Assembly: GCA_016845105.1 (NCBI GenBank)
Contig: JAERTF010000203.1
Location: forward strand, 1 to 37,303
Direction: 5' to 3'
Source: Bacteroidota bacterium
GTDB taxonomy: Bacteria > Bacteroidota > Bacteroidia > Bacteroidales > F082
Length of the DNA stretch: 37,303 bases
The notes below the pieces were generated by a model. It searched no databases, was not told the DNA's origin, and saw nothing but the letters and a program-made list of their open reading frames with translations. Below, piece by piece: positions 25,720 through 35,029 of the stretch. Made by a program: the position numbers and the translations under genes. The stretch's first letter is position 1. Each line of letters starts with the position of its first letter.

Positions 25720-25796
25720 ACTAGGTAACTAATTCAAATCTCTTATTCGTAAAATTACAAATAAAACTCTAAGGAATAGAACTGAAGTTACCTAGT
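25720..25796. repeat. Widely spaced 11-base inverted repeat upstream of propeller gene B
   Basis: ACTAGGTAACT (25720-25730) and AGTTACCTAGT (25786-25796) are exact inverted copies separated by 55 bases. They cover the presumed promoter region of the gene starting at 25704. This could be a two-site operator or a leader stem. Confidence 0.45.
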
Positions 25797-25855
25797 CTTC
25801 CAAAATAGTTATGCAAGGGGTTATTTCGACAAATATTGAAAGTAAAATGTTTTTT

Positions 25856-26998
25856 CTAAACCTTATCAATATCTATCTTAAAATCATAGGATTTTCTGCG
25901 GGAGCAGTAGGGTAGAATAATCTCTTCTGTATCACCTTCGTAACTAGCTTCTGCACAATCAGTTGGGTCACAACATGTATGGCAAACTCTTTTATAAGCT
26001 CTAAAATCCAGAAGTTCCACATTAGGAGATAGGAAACCATCCTTTACTGGCTCTTCACGTAATAAGTCAGTGCTAAGATATTTTTTATTACTGTCGGGAA
26101 AAACAGTAACTACCACAGAATCTTTTCCCAGTTCATTTTGAATTTTCAAAGCACCTATAAGGTTTGCCCCGGAAGATATTCCAACACCTATTCCCAGAAT
26201 GTTTGCTAGCTTTTGTGCCATAATAATTGCATCACCATCATCAACCTGTACTATTGAATCGAGTTTATCCAATTCAACAATTGCTGGAATAAACTCATCA
26301 GATATCCCCTGAATTCGATGCTTGCCTACTTTATAACCTGTTGTTAAAGTTGGTGAATTTGCTGGTTCCAAAGGATGAACTTTAATGTTATTATCCATCT
26401 CTTTTAAGAATTTCCCAACACCCATAACAGTACCTCCTGTGCCCACTCCTGCAATGAAAGCATCAGGTTTCATGTATCTGTATTTAAGCTGCCACCATAA
26501 TTCAGGACCTGTTGTTAAGTAATGTGCTTCACAATTATCTTGATTAGCAAACTGGCTGGGTAAAAAAGTATCATTGCGTTGGCTTGCTAGTTCTTCAGCC
26601 ATCTTAATACTTCCTAAAAAACCACCTTCTTCTTTAGTTACAAGACGTATTTCAGAACCGAAGCTTCGTATTAGATTCTTACGCTCATCGCTCATCCAAT
26701 CGGGCATAAAAATTGTAACAGGATGACCCAATGCTCTGCCTATTGCAGCAATGGATATTCCAGTATTTCCACTAGTGGCTTCAGCAATCCTATCACCTGG
26801 TTTTAGTTTACCATTCGATATTGAATTACCAAGTATATGAAAGGCCATTCTGTCCTTAATACTTCCTGTCATATTCATATTTTCGGCCTTGGCATATATC
26901 TTTCGATTTTCACCATTATATACAAAGTTTATCTCCAATAAAGGTGTATTTCCCACTAAACTTGATAAACCAGCAATCTTCTTTTCGAATGCATTCAT
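25856..26998 (-). CDS. Cysteine-synthase/CBS-fold PLP enzyme with Cys-rich C-terminal tail
   Basis: This 380-residue fold-type II PLP enzyme is of the O-acetylserine sulfhydrylase/cystathionine beta-synthase group. The PLP lysine is Lys48 in [10 protein letters not shown], the substrate loop is ATSGNTG (74-80), the phosphate loop is GVGTGGT (184-190), and SSGAN (275-279) follows near the ring-nitrogen site. The catalytic part ends near 315. An extra tail of about 65 residues carries five Cys: Cys339, Cys342, Cys343, Cys348 and Cys365 ([13 protein letters not shown] then LPYCSRRK). Plain CysK lacks this, and it is not a CBS-domain pair. It may bind a metal or act as a redox switch. The substrate could be O-acetylserine, serine or another amino acid. 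The gene is alone, with no sulfur-assimilation neighbours. Confidence 0.85.
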   Translation of the reverse strand: MNAFEKKIAGLSSLVGNTPLLEINFVYNGENRKIYAKAENMNMTGSIKDRMAFHILGNSISNGKLKPGDRIAEATSGNTGISIAAIGRALGHPVTIFMPDWMSDERKNLIRSFGSEIRLVTKEEGGFLGSIKMAEELASQRNDTFLPSQFANQDNCEAHYLTTGPELWWQLKYRYMKPDAFIAGVGTGGTVMGVGKFLKEMDNNIKVHPLEPANSPTLTTGYKVGKHRIQGISDEFIPAIVELDKLDSIVQVDDGDAIIMAQKLANILGIGVGISSGANLIGALKIQNELGKDSVVVTVFPDSNKKYLSTDLLREEPVKDGFLSPNVELLDFRAYKRVCHTCCDPTDCAEASYEGDTEEIILPYCSRRKSYDFKIDIDKV

Positions 26999-27178
26999 AC
27001 AACATTTTTATTTAATACAAAATGGATATTTACACTTGGTTAAAAGTAAATAAATATGCTGGTGGCACTAGTGTAGACCTCAATTTATAAACTTTACAAA
27101 TTAGCATATATATCAGTCATACTGCATGTTACAGGCGGTATGAAATATATCATACTATCGAAAATGGTAATTCAGTAT

Positions 27179-29152
27179 CTATTTGCTAATTTTTATCTTC
27201 ACCCCACCAATTATCCATAAACCTGGTTGTTGAATATTTCCAATGTCGTAATACTTTTTATTTAGGAGATTTGAACCAGATACGCTAAACTCAAAATTAT
27301 TAAGTTGATACAATAATTTAACATTGAGCAATACTACAGTTGCATATTGAGTTTCTCGACCTGTACCATAATCAATATATGATCCATTTCTTTTTTGAAT
27401 GGTTGTAGTCCATGTGGTAGAAAGCTTTTCAATAATATCATGACTTAAAAACAAATTAAGGTTGTGAGTTAAAAAATCCATGGCATATAGTGAAATAATA
27501 TCTGTATTATCTTTTTCAGAATTCAACCAAGAGTATTTAATACCAGCATAATTAAATACTCCTTTCGAGAATCGCTTATTGGCCGATAACGAAAATCCAT
27601 ATGTATTCAACTTTGATAAGTTGGCACTTTGCCATTTTTCCTCTGGTGAATATTTTATCCAGTCAATAATATTGCTGCCCATCCTGTAGTAACCAGAGAT
27701 GGAAGCATTAAAATGATTATTAAAAAACTTGATACCAACTTCGGTACTAATGGATGATTCCGGTTTTAGATTTGGGTTACTAATATTAGTGGGACCTTGA
27801 TAATAAAGATCTGTAAATGTGGGGAGTCTTATTGCTTGATTCGCATTTGCGAAAATCTTTAAATACTCATTGATGAAATATCCAATATCAATTCCGGGAG
27901 AAATATGTGTTCCAAACTCATTGTTATGAAACAAAGATAAACCGGCAGAGACCGAAATATTATTAAATGAATAAAACTGATTAATGGAAATATTCGCATT
28001 GTTCCGCCTTTTTGATTTATCATAATACCCATCTGTACCAGCTATAAAAACAGTATCGGGCATTGGTTCACCCAACACATTACTAACTATCGATTCGGAT
28101 TTTAATCCCAAAGAAATAGATGTATTACCCATGAAGGAATTAAACCTAATTGCAGCATCTACACCAATTATATCCGTTCGGTGATAGTTATGACCCTTAT
28201 ATGGGTATAATCCATTTGGTGCTGGAAACCCAGCAGTATCTGCCTGATTAATATATACTTCATTCTGTTTTACATACCAATTCTTATCCTCCCTAAAGAG
28301 TTCAAACCGATCATTATTTCTGCGCCAGAAAGCAACAGTGCTAAACTTAACTTTTAAACCAGTTTCGAACGCAACGGATGTGAAATATGTGCGGATATGT
28401 TCGTATTGATTTGGATACTTCGGAGTGTAGAAACTATTTGCCCCAAATCCTTTGTCGAGCAAACCCAGATTAATTGCTATATCTCCATTTCTTGTATTGT
28501 AATGAGATGAATGGTTTATATTAATAATATTGAAATCGGTATTTGTGATATAACCACCCGACCTTTTGATACCAGCTGATGTACTATTTATTATATTTCC
28601 CAGTTTGTAACTACCTTTTACTTTACCATTTATATATCCATGTTGTCCTCCCTTTAAGGATAATGAAATAGAGCGAGTAGAAGGTTTATTACTAATAATA
28701 TTAATGCCACCTGAAAATGAATTAGCTCCGAACCATCGGGTTCCTGGTCCTTCAAATATTTCTATTTTATCAACGTCCTCAATATCAATGGTCTGACTTA
28801 GGTTATGGTGGCCTGTTTGGGGATCATTTAATGAGATACCGTTTACCATTACCAAGCCCTGATCAAAGGATCCTCCCCTAAAACTAATATCACTCTGGAC
28901 ACCCATTGAACCCCGGGTTCTAATGTCAATTCCGCCATATATTTTTAGTAATTCATCGATGGATGAAACAGGAGCACTGCTAATTTCATCCCTTGTAATG
29001 ATATGTAATGTTCTTGAAATATTATTGAACTTTACAGGATTAGCTGATGAGACAACTTCAAATTCTGATAGGTCAACTGTATCATTGGCGATTTGAGAGT
29101 ATGTGATAATCACATTTAGTAATAAAAGTACTAGTAGTATGGCTTGTTTCAT
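27179..29152 (-). CDS. TonB-dependent outer membrane receptor
   Basis: This 657-residue receptor has a signal peptide (MKQAILLVLLLLNVIITYSQ) and a TonB-box-like/linker region with DLSEFEVVSSANP. A plug domain (about 30-150, VSSIDELLKIYGGIDIRTRG and ISFRGGSFDQGLVMVNG) precedes a 22-strand-type beta-barrel ending GGVKIKISK with an aromatic-rich penultimate strand. I start it at 29152 because the upstream TTG at 29185 would overlap the -7 promoter box. The plug looks like the BtuB/vitamin- or siderophore-type group rather than SusC: there is no SusC N-terminal carboxypeptidase-like domain and no SusD neighbour. No riboswitch was seen upstream, so the ligand is open. Confidence 0.92.
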   Translation of the reverse strand: MKQAILLVLLLLNVIITYSQIANDTVDLSEFEVVSSANPVKFNNISRTLHIITRDEISSAPVSSIDELLKIYGGIDIRTRGSMGVQSDISFRGGSFDQGLVMVNGISLNDPQTGHHNLSQTIDIEDVDKIEIFEGPGTRWFGANSFSGGINIISNKPSTRSISLSLKGGQHGYINGKVKGSYKLGNIINSTSAGIKRSGGYITNTDFNIININHSSHYNTRNGDIAINLGLLDKGFGANSFYTPKYPNQYEHIRTYFTSVAFETGLKVKFSTVAFWRRNNDRFELFREDKNWYVKQNEVYINQADTAGFPAPNGLYPYKGHNYHRTDIIGVDAAIRFNSFMGNTSISLGLKSESIVSNVLGEPMPDTVFIAGTDGYYDKSKRRNNANISINQFYSFNNISVSAGLSLFHNNEFGTHISPGIDIGYFINEYLKIFANANQAIRLPTFTDLYYQGPTNISNPNLKPESSISTEVGIKFFNNHFNASISGYYRMGSNIIDWIKYSPEEKWQSANLSKLNTYGFSLSANKRFSKGVFNYAGIKYSWLNSEKDNTDIISLYAMDFLTHNLNLFLSHDIIEKLSTTWTTTIQKRNGSYIDYGTGRETQYATVVLLNVKLLYQLNNFEFSVSGSNLLNKKYYDIGNIQQPGLWIIGGVKIKISK

Positions 29153-29182
29153 AGTCTTCTGAATGTTAAAAAAATCAGCCGG

Positions 29183-29214
29183 CAAATGTATTAAATGAAC
29201 AACTAAAAACTCAA
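29183..29214 (-). promoter_or_regulatory. Promoter of the TonB-dependent receptor gene
   Basis: On the minus strand TTG (29212-29214), 21 bases, then TACATTTG (29183-29190). The ATG at 29152 is 30 bases downstream. This placement rules out translation from the longer frame and fixes the start. Confidence 0.6.
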
Positions 29215-29417
29215 CCTTTTGTAATTAATTGTTACGATAGATTATCCGTTTTAATATCCCATATGTATAATAAATTCCCAGTCAAAGACTGTCATATAAA
29301 AAAAGCTCTGTTTCCCAAATGAAAAAATGTGTTAGTCGCCTGATTACAAATAGAATATATATTAATAGTATTTTTGGCATATTATTTGACTTACATTTTT
29401 TGGTAAAAATTACGGCT

Positions 29418-29777
29418 ATGAAAAAACTATTGGTATTCCTATTTAGCATAGTGTTGCTAGGTACAGCATGTAAAAAGAACAATTCTGATGATCAGGAAAC
29501 AGTTACTCAAACCTCAATGGAGGAACTTGATATTGGTTCAGGTTTTAATTGGAAAACAACCAAAAACTACCAATTAACTATAACAGGGAATGACAATGGC
29601 ATCATTGAAGTTATATCAAATGATGATATTCCTTACCAAAAGGCATTTTTAACTTCCGATGTTCCTTATAGCATGAAACTTACTCTTCCTGCATATGAGA
29701 AATTTGTTAAGCTAAAGTTTATGGATCAAGAAGTAAGTATTGAGCTCGATTCTGAGACTCTTACTTACAAGTTTTAA
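29418..29777 (+). CDS. Small lipoprotein upstream of the LruC protein
   Basis: This 119-residue lipoprotein (MKKLLVFLFSIVLLGTACKK, lipobox Cys18) starts at the ATG at 29418; the longer frame from 29319 adds a non-signal leader. The mature part contains LDIGSGFNWKTTKNYQLTIT, reminiscent of the stretch that follows the lipobox in many Bacteroidota LruC-domain lipoproteins, and a short beta domain to the end. It is followed after 37 bases by the LruC-domain gene. The pair may be a split form of the usual single LruC lipoprotein. No enzymatic motif is visible. Confidence 0.75.
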   Translation: MKKLLVFLFSIVLLGTACKKNNSDDQETVTQTSMEELDIGSGFNWKTTKNYQLTITGNDNGIIEVISNDDIPYQKAFLTSDVPYSMKLTLPAYEKFVKLKFMDQEVSIELDSETLTYKF

Positions 29778-29814
29778 TGGAATTTACTAACTATTCTAAA
29801 AAAAGACATTGGCT

Positions 29815-32013
29815 ATGAAATCAAAAACACAACATAAAATCGCATCTCTGACTATAGATAATAAAAGTTATTCAAATACAACAATACGTGGTGTTTGGAC
29901 AGGTTTATTACTAGTTGCTTTTTCAATGCTATACCTTAATTCGCTGGGACAGGACTATCTAAAAGTATATACCAGCGCACCACTTGTTATGGTTTCTGAT
30001 GCAACGGGTACAAAATATACAGAAGGTTTTAGCAGTTTCTCAACTCCAGATGGCAGTTGGGCGCCTTCATCAAACCCATATGTATCCACTAACATTGGAA
30101 CTTATACTCAAACAGTTGGATCATCGAGTATAATTCAAGATAATATTTATGGTGCAGGAACAGGTAATTATTTGGCTATCCAAACAGGCGCATCTGTGAG
30201 TTTGGTTTTTGAAAACCCAGTGGGCTATTTTGGATTTGCCTGGTCTGCTGGTGATGGAGAAAACAATATTAAAATATATCGAGACGGACAAATAATAGGA
30301 ACTTTTAACACTGAGGATATAATTGACTTATTGCCAAATAATTCATCAGCTACAATACAGGCATTAAATGGTACTTATTATGATACTCAAGATTATTACG
30401 GTAAGCCAGGGAATGGTGGAAATTCAAATGAACCATATTCATTTTTGCACTTTGAAGCTACTGAAGGTTTAGAATTTGATAAGATCGAGTTTGCTATGGG
30501 TGCCGGTGGCGCCTTCGAAAATGACAATCATACAATTCTTGATGGAACACTTACAGTTAACACCTCCTGGGTCGAATTATTATCAGTTGAAACCCCAACA
30601 GCTAATGATGACAGTGGTACAGGAATGCCAGGAGTTCCAGTTACAATTGATGTACTTGATAACGATGAAGATGGTGATGCTCCGATTGATCCCACAACAG
30701 TACAAATAGCAGGAACAAATAACCAGGGTTCATCATTGGTTGTTCCAAACGAAGGAACCTGGTCCATTAATCCAACATCGGGAGATATTACTTTTACTCC
30801 ATTAACAACTTTGGTTGGTAGTCCTACTCCAATTGAATATTTCGTATTGGATGATAATAACTATGCATCAAATCTTGCAACAGTAACAGTTACATATCCC
30901 ACTGGACCAACTGCAGTTGATAACTCAACAACTACTCCAATTAACACACCCGTTGATATTGACGTTCTTTCAAATGACATTCAAGGGTCAACACCTATAG
31001 ATCCTACTACAGTTACATTAACAGGAACTGCACCTAATCCAACAACTGAAGGTGTGTTTACAGTTAATAGTGGAACTGGCTTGGTAACGTTTACTCCTGT
31101 GAGCTCTTTCATCGGTATTGCAACCATAGATTATCAAGTATGTGATCAAAACTCATTATGTGATATTGCAACCATAACAGTTAATGTTGTATCGGGAACA
31201 AATAACCTTTTCCCAGCACTTGGGCCAGGTACACTTGCATTTGAAGACTTATGGCCAGGAAAAGGTGATTATGATTTCAACGATCTTGTAATAGATTATC
31301 AATTTGATATAAGTACTAATACAAGTAACATGGTATATAATATCGATGCAACTTTTACTATAAGAGCAATAGGTGCTTCTCTGGAGAATGGATTTGGTTT
31401 CCAGCTAGCGCCTGCAATACTTCCTGAAGATATTACTGTATCTGGATATTCATTAAAAGAAAATATAATTACTCTAGCTGGAAATGGCACTGAGTCGGGA
31501 CAATCGAAAGCAACAATTATTGTATTTGATAATGCCTATCAAGAAATGACCCACCCTGGCGGAGGAATTGGTATTAATACTTCTGAATCGGCTCAATATG
31601 TTACTCCTGTTACATTAGTCTTAAATATTGCTGTTAAGCCAAATACATACACTTACGAACAATTGGATATTAGTAATTTCAATCCATTCATTTTTGTAAA
31701 TCTTGATAGAACTGTTGAAGTACACTTACCAGATTACCCTCCAACAGATTTGGCAAACACCGACTTATTTGGAACTGCCAATGATGACTCAGATGTTGGT
31801 ACTGGAAAATATTATAAAACCGAAAATAATCTGCCTTGGGCAATTAACATTTATGAATCATTTGAATATCCACAGGAGAAGCAACAAATTGTATGGGCAT
31901 ACTTAAAATTTGCAGCCTGGGCAACCAGCAATGGTGGTTCATTTGAAGATTGGTACAAAGATCTTTCAGGTTATCGTGATGATAGTAAAATATACTCACC
32001 ACCATCTAAATAG
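29815..32013 (+). CDS. LruC domain-containing secreted protein with Ig-like repeats
   Basis: This 732-residue protein starts at ATG 29815; a TTG two codons earlier is a weaker option. A late hydrophobic signal/anchor lies near 27-46 (LLLVAFSMLYLNSLGQ), preceded by an unusually long charged leader. A beta-rich PEP-CTERM-like lectin-type domain covers about 48-250. Two tandem Ig-like/CshA-type repeats follow (about 258-360 and 362-460, each with DVLDNDEDG or DVLSNDIQG and ITFTP/VTFTP). An LruC domain (about 465-732) begins FEDLWPGKGDYDFNDLVIDY, whose Asp cluster looks like a Ca site, and ends SFEDWYKDLSGYRDDSKIY. LruC proteins are outer-membrane or surface proteins of unknown biochemical function. 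A strong hairpin terminator follows. Confidence 0.85.
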   Translation: MKSKTQHKIASLTIDNKSYSNTTIRGVWTGLLLVAFSMLYLNSLGQDYLKVYTSAPLVMVSDATGTKYTEGFSSFSTPDGSWAPSSNPYVSTNIGTYTQTVGSSSIIQDNIYGAGTGNYLAIQTGASVSLVFENPVGYFGFAWSAGDGENNIKIYRDGQIIGTFNTEDIIDLLPNNSSATIQALNGTYYDTQDYYGKPGNGGNSNEPYSFLHFEATEGLEFDKIEFAMGAGGAFENDNHTILDGTLTVNTSWVELLSVETPTANDDSGTGMPGVPVTIDVLDNDEDGDAPIDPTTVQIAGTNNQGSSLVVPNEGTWSINPTSGDITFTPLTTLVGSPTPIEYFVLDDNNYASNLATVTVTYPTGPTAVDNSTTTPINTPVDIDVLSNDIQGSTPIDPTTVTLTGTAPNPTTEGVFTVNSGTGLVTFTPVSSFIGIATIDYQVCDQNSLCDIATITVNVVSGTNNLFPALGPGTLAFEDLWPGKGDYDFNDLVIDYQFDISTNTSNMVYNIDATFTIRAIGASLENGFGFQLAPAILPEDITVSGYSLKENIITLAGNGTESGQSKATIIVFDNAYQEMTHPGGGIGINTSESAQYVTPVTLVLNIAVKPNTYTYEQLDISNFNPFIFVNLDRTVEVHLPDYPPTDLANTDLFGTANDDSDVGTGKYYKTENNLPWAINIYESFEYPQEKQQIVWAYLKFAAWATSNGGSFEDWYKDLSGYRDDSKIYSPPSK

Positions 32014-32041
32014 CACAACATCTATTTTTAGAAGTGCTTGT

Positions 32042-32087
32042 AAAATGGTCAGTCTCTATTAAATAGATTGGCCATTTTGCTTTTATC
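32042..32087 (+). terminator. Terminator of the lipoprotein-LruC transcript
   Basis: A 14-base stem (32042-32055 with 32065-32078, two G-T pairs) encloses a 9-base loop and is followed by GCTTTTATC on the plus strand. It lies 28 bases after the LruC stop codon. Confidence 0.7.
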
Positions 32088-32116
32088 AAATAGAATATAT
32101 TTCTAATTTTACACAG

Positions 32117-33022
32117 ATGGAGAATAGAGTATTACTAACACAAACCTTCGAGGTATCCAGAATTATTCATGGTCATTGGAGGTTAGCTGATTGGAAACTT
32201 TCGAACCAGGAGTTACTGAAGTTTATTGAGCAAGCCATAGAAATAGGAATTACCACTTTTGACCATGCTGATATCTATGGTGATTATTCTTGTGAAAAAC
32301 TATTTGGAAAAGCCCTACATCTAAATAAAGAAATACGCAAAAACATCCAATTGATAACAAAATGTGGAATTAAACTAATCTCCAATAAATTTCCAGATCG
32401 TAAATATAAATACTATGACTACAGTTATCAACATATTATTCGTAGTGTAGATCTGTCCTTAAAAAATTTCAATACCGATTACATTGATTTACTATTACTT
32501 CATCGTCCATCTCCATTTTTTAACCCAATGGAAGTTTCAAAAGCGGTTACTCAACTTATTGAAAATGGAAAAGTCTTACATTTTGGTGTCTCCAATTTCA
32601 ATCCAGAACAGTTTGAAATGCTTAATTCATATTTAGATTATAAACTTGTTACCAATCAGGTTGAGATTTCTCCTGCATGCCTTGAGCATTTCGAAAATGG
32701 CAATATTGACTATTTTTTAAAAGAAAGGATCAAGCCAATGGCATGGTCACCATTGGATCGTGGACAATTGCTATTTCCCAAAACAATTAAAGAAAAACGA
32801 ATTTACAAATGCCTAACTGAAGTGGCTAACGAATTGAATGAAAACTCACTCGACAAGGTAATTTATAGCTGGTTACTTTCTCATCCGGCAACTATTGTTC
32901 CAGTTGTAGGAAGTGGTAATATCAGCAGATTAAAAAGAGCTGTTGATTCGTTGAACATTAACATGAATACTGAACAGTGGCTTAGAATCTATGTAGCATC
33001 CACTGGAGTTAACCTTCCTTAA
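32117..33022 (+). CDS. Aldo/keto reductase (YdhF-like)
   Basis: This 301-residue cytoplasmic NAD(P)H-dependent aldo/keto reductase has the catalytic tetrad intact: Asp49 and Tyr54 in FDHADIYGDYSCE, Lys82 in LITKCG, and His129 in LLLLHRPSPF. The C-terminal cofactor region includes IVPVVGSGNISRLKRAV (about 272-288), matching the phosphate-binding segment of the superfamily. Length and the ADIYG.Y motif fit the YdhF-type group. Its start codon follows the LruC terminator by about 30 bases, and it seems to be monocistronic. Physiological substrate unknown. Confidence 0.92.
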   Translation: MENRVLLTQTFEVSRIIHGHWRLADWKLSNQELLKFIEQAIEIGITTFDHADIYGDYSCEKLFGKALHLNKEIRKNIQLITKCGIKLISNKFPDRKYKYYDYSYQHIIRSVDLSLKNFNTDYIDLLLLHRPSPFFNPMEVSKAVTQLIENGKVLHFGVSNFNPEQFEMLNSYLDYKLVTNQVEISPACLEHFENGNIDYFLKERIKPMAWSPLDRGQLLFPKTIKEKRIYKCLTEVANELNENSLDKVIYSWLLSHPATIVPVVGSGNISRLKRAVDSLNINMNTEQWLRIYVASTGVNLP

Positions 33023-33220
33023 AAATGAATATTTTTTGATCGCCGCCGTTTATAGTATTACTCCCTTTTTTTAATCACAGGATATTAACCAGTCGGCGTT
33101 AATAAACTACCTTGATAAAGTTTTGTGCGGTAATTAATATAAGTACTTTAGCATATGAACGATTATGCAATATTTTGCGTTATTAATCATATTTAACATC
33201 ATATACTAATAAACAGCCGA

Positions 33221-34993
33221 ATGAAAAAAGCACAAATTGCATCAACAATTATACTGTTACTCATAGTTACTATTACTCAAAATTCATGTAAAAAAGATGA
33301 TAGCTCACCTGATACAAGTAGCAGCTATATATTAAAAGAACACTTACTAGAAACCGAACTCCCATGTTTTGTTAATATTATGTTTGAGGTTACCAACGCC
33401 GATGGTAAGGGTGTACCTAATTTGGTTACGAGCAACTTTGAAGTACATGAAGATGGCCAAACTGTTTCACCAACCGAATCAGCAATGACGGTCAAGAATA
33501 AAGATGGAGTTGCCTATAATGTAAAAACCGTGCTGCTTCTGGATAATAGTGCAAGTGTAGGTACAAACCTCAATGATATAAAAAATGCCGCCATAAATTT
33601 GGTTAACAATATTGTGAGCCAGCAGGAAATAGCGATTTATGTATTTTCGGAGGAAGCTATATTACTTCAGGATTTTACAAGTGATATACAAACACTTACT
33701 GCTGCGATTAATTCAATATCTTTAGGATATGCAACAACAAATCTTTATGGTAGTATTGAAACAGGAGTATCAAGATGGGAAGATTTTTACTCAACACAAG
33801 CAATTGAGCAAGGATTTTTAATTGTAATAACAGACGGTAGTGATACCCAAGGGTCAAGTACCCTACAAGAAGCCTTGGAAGCAATTAGTGACAAGAAAGT
33901 TTATTCGGTTGGACTTGGAAGCGAGCAAGATGTGACAGCTATGAAACAGATCGGTACTGCTGGTTACTATTCGTTGGAAAACTATTCCGAACTATCTGAT
34001 AAATTTACTGAAATACAGGATGAGATAATTTCTTATGCCAACAGTTTTTATTACTTATACTACATGAGTCCTAAAAGAGGTAACAATACACATTCAATAC
34101 GGTTATCCGTAAAGGGCAATAGCAATGGTTCTTCAAATGCTTCAATTCAGGGTGAATTTAGCAGCAATGGTTTTTACTCAGTACTTCAGGGAGTTGTAAT
34201 TAACGATGGAATAGAGAGTATAAATTTATACAAAAGCAGTTCAAGTTCCCTTTCCGCAAAAACATACTTGGCGGTTAATAACCCTAATTATTCATGGCAA
34301 TCATCAAACCCTGAAATAGTTTCAATCTCTCCTAACTCAAGTGACAACAGCAAAGCCACGATTATTGCCCATGGGGATATCAATCAATCAGCAACAATAA
34401 CGGTAATCGATCTGTCTAATTCTCTTAACACTACAATTGAAGTAAATATAGTTGATAGTCCCTTTGGTAGTTTTACAGATGAAAGAGATAGTAAGGAATA
34501 CCTCACAATTGAGATAGGAAATCAAGTATGGATGGCTGAAAATCTTGATTATGAATCAGAGTCAGGTAGTTGGGCCTATGAAAACAACCTCACAAATACC
34601 AGCACTTATGGTCGTTTATATAAACTAGAAACAGCTAGTACATCATGCCCAACGGGATGGCATCTACCAACAAACGACGAATGGTCTCAACTTATTAGCT
34701 ACCTGGGTGGCCCGGGTGTAGCTGGAGGAAAAATGAAAGAATCAGGTACAGTAAACTGGAAAATACCAAATTCGGGCGCTACAAACGAAAGTAATTTTAC
34801 TGCTCTTCCCGGGGGAATCCGCAATGCAGATGAAAGTTTTATAAGCCTGGGTGAAAACGCTTTCTTTTGGACTGCAACTTCAAATGATATAAGTAGTTCA
34901 TATTATCGCATATTGGAATATAGTAGAGGATCAACGGCATATGGATATAAGAGCAATGAAACCGGACTAAGTGTAAGGTGTATAAAGGATTAG
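33221..34993 (+). CDS. Lipoprotein with VWA, Ig-like (BIG2) and FISUMP domains
   Basis: This 590-residue lipoprotein (TQNSCKKDD, lipobox Cys23) has three parts. A von Willebrand A domain (about 100-280) holds the MIDAS DxSxS as Asp108-Ser110-Ser112 (LLLDNSASVG) and the ITDGSDTQGSS strand. A BIG2-like Ig domain covers about 325-415 (YSWQSSNPEIVSISP). A C-terminal FISUMP (Fibrobacter succinogenes major paralogous) domain covers about 425-590: GNQVWMAENLDYES, SCPTGWHLPTNDEWSQLISYLGG, FTALPGGIR, LSVRCIKD. FISUMP folds are C-type-lectin/formylglycine-generating-enzyme-like; VWA folds bind proteins through a metal. The combination suggests a surface adhesion or scaffold role, which is inference. 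It stands alone between the AKR gene and a convergent operon. Confidence 0.85.
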   Translation: MKKAQIASTIILLLIVTITQNSCKKDDSSPDTSSSYILKEHLLETELPCFVNIMFEVTNADGKGVPNLVTSNFEVHEDGQTVSPTESAMTVKNKDGVAYNVKTVLLLDNSASVGTNLNDIKNAAINLVNNIVSQQEIAIYVFSEEAILLQDFTSDIQTLTAAINSISLGYATTNLYGSIETGVSRWEDFYSTQAIEQGFLIVITDGSDTQGSSTLQEALEAISDKKVYSVGLGSEQDVTAMKQIGTAGYYSLENYSELSDKFTEIQDEIISYANSFYYLYYMSPKRGNNTHSIRLSVKGNSNGSSNASIQGEFSSNGFYSVLQGVVINDGIESINLYKSSSSSLSAKTYLAVNNPNYSWQSSNPEIVSISPNSSDNSKATIIAHGDINQSATITVIDLSNSLNTTIEVNIVDSPFGSFTDERDSKEYLTIEIGNQVWMAENLDYESESGSWAYENNLTNTSTYGRLYKLETASTSCPTGWHLPTNDEWSQLISYLGGPGVAGGKMKESGTVNWKIPNSGATNESNFTALPGGIRNADESFISLGENAFFWTATSNDISSSYYRILEYSRGSTAYGYKSNETGLSVRCIKD

Positions 34994-35029
34994 TTGATAC
35001 TGCAAGTATAAAACACTATGATCTTCGAA

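Noticed and set aside
27118..27142. Hairpin CATACTGC/GCGGTATG as terminator of the receptor gene
   Set aside because: One pair is G-T and there is no T-run on the minus strand after it; it could be chance.
29153..29417. Cobalamin or other riboswitch upstream of the TonB-dependent receptor
   Set aside because: The short upstream region has no cobalamin-box or other recognisable aptamer core, and a normal promoter lies 30 bases before the ATG.
29319..29777. Longer start for the small lipoprotein at 29319
   Set aside because: The start at 29418 gives a clean lipobox signal; the upstream part overlaps a likely -7 box (TATTTTTG near 29369) and is not signal-like.
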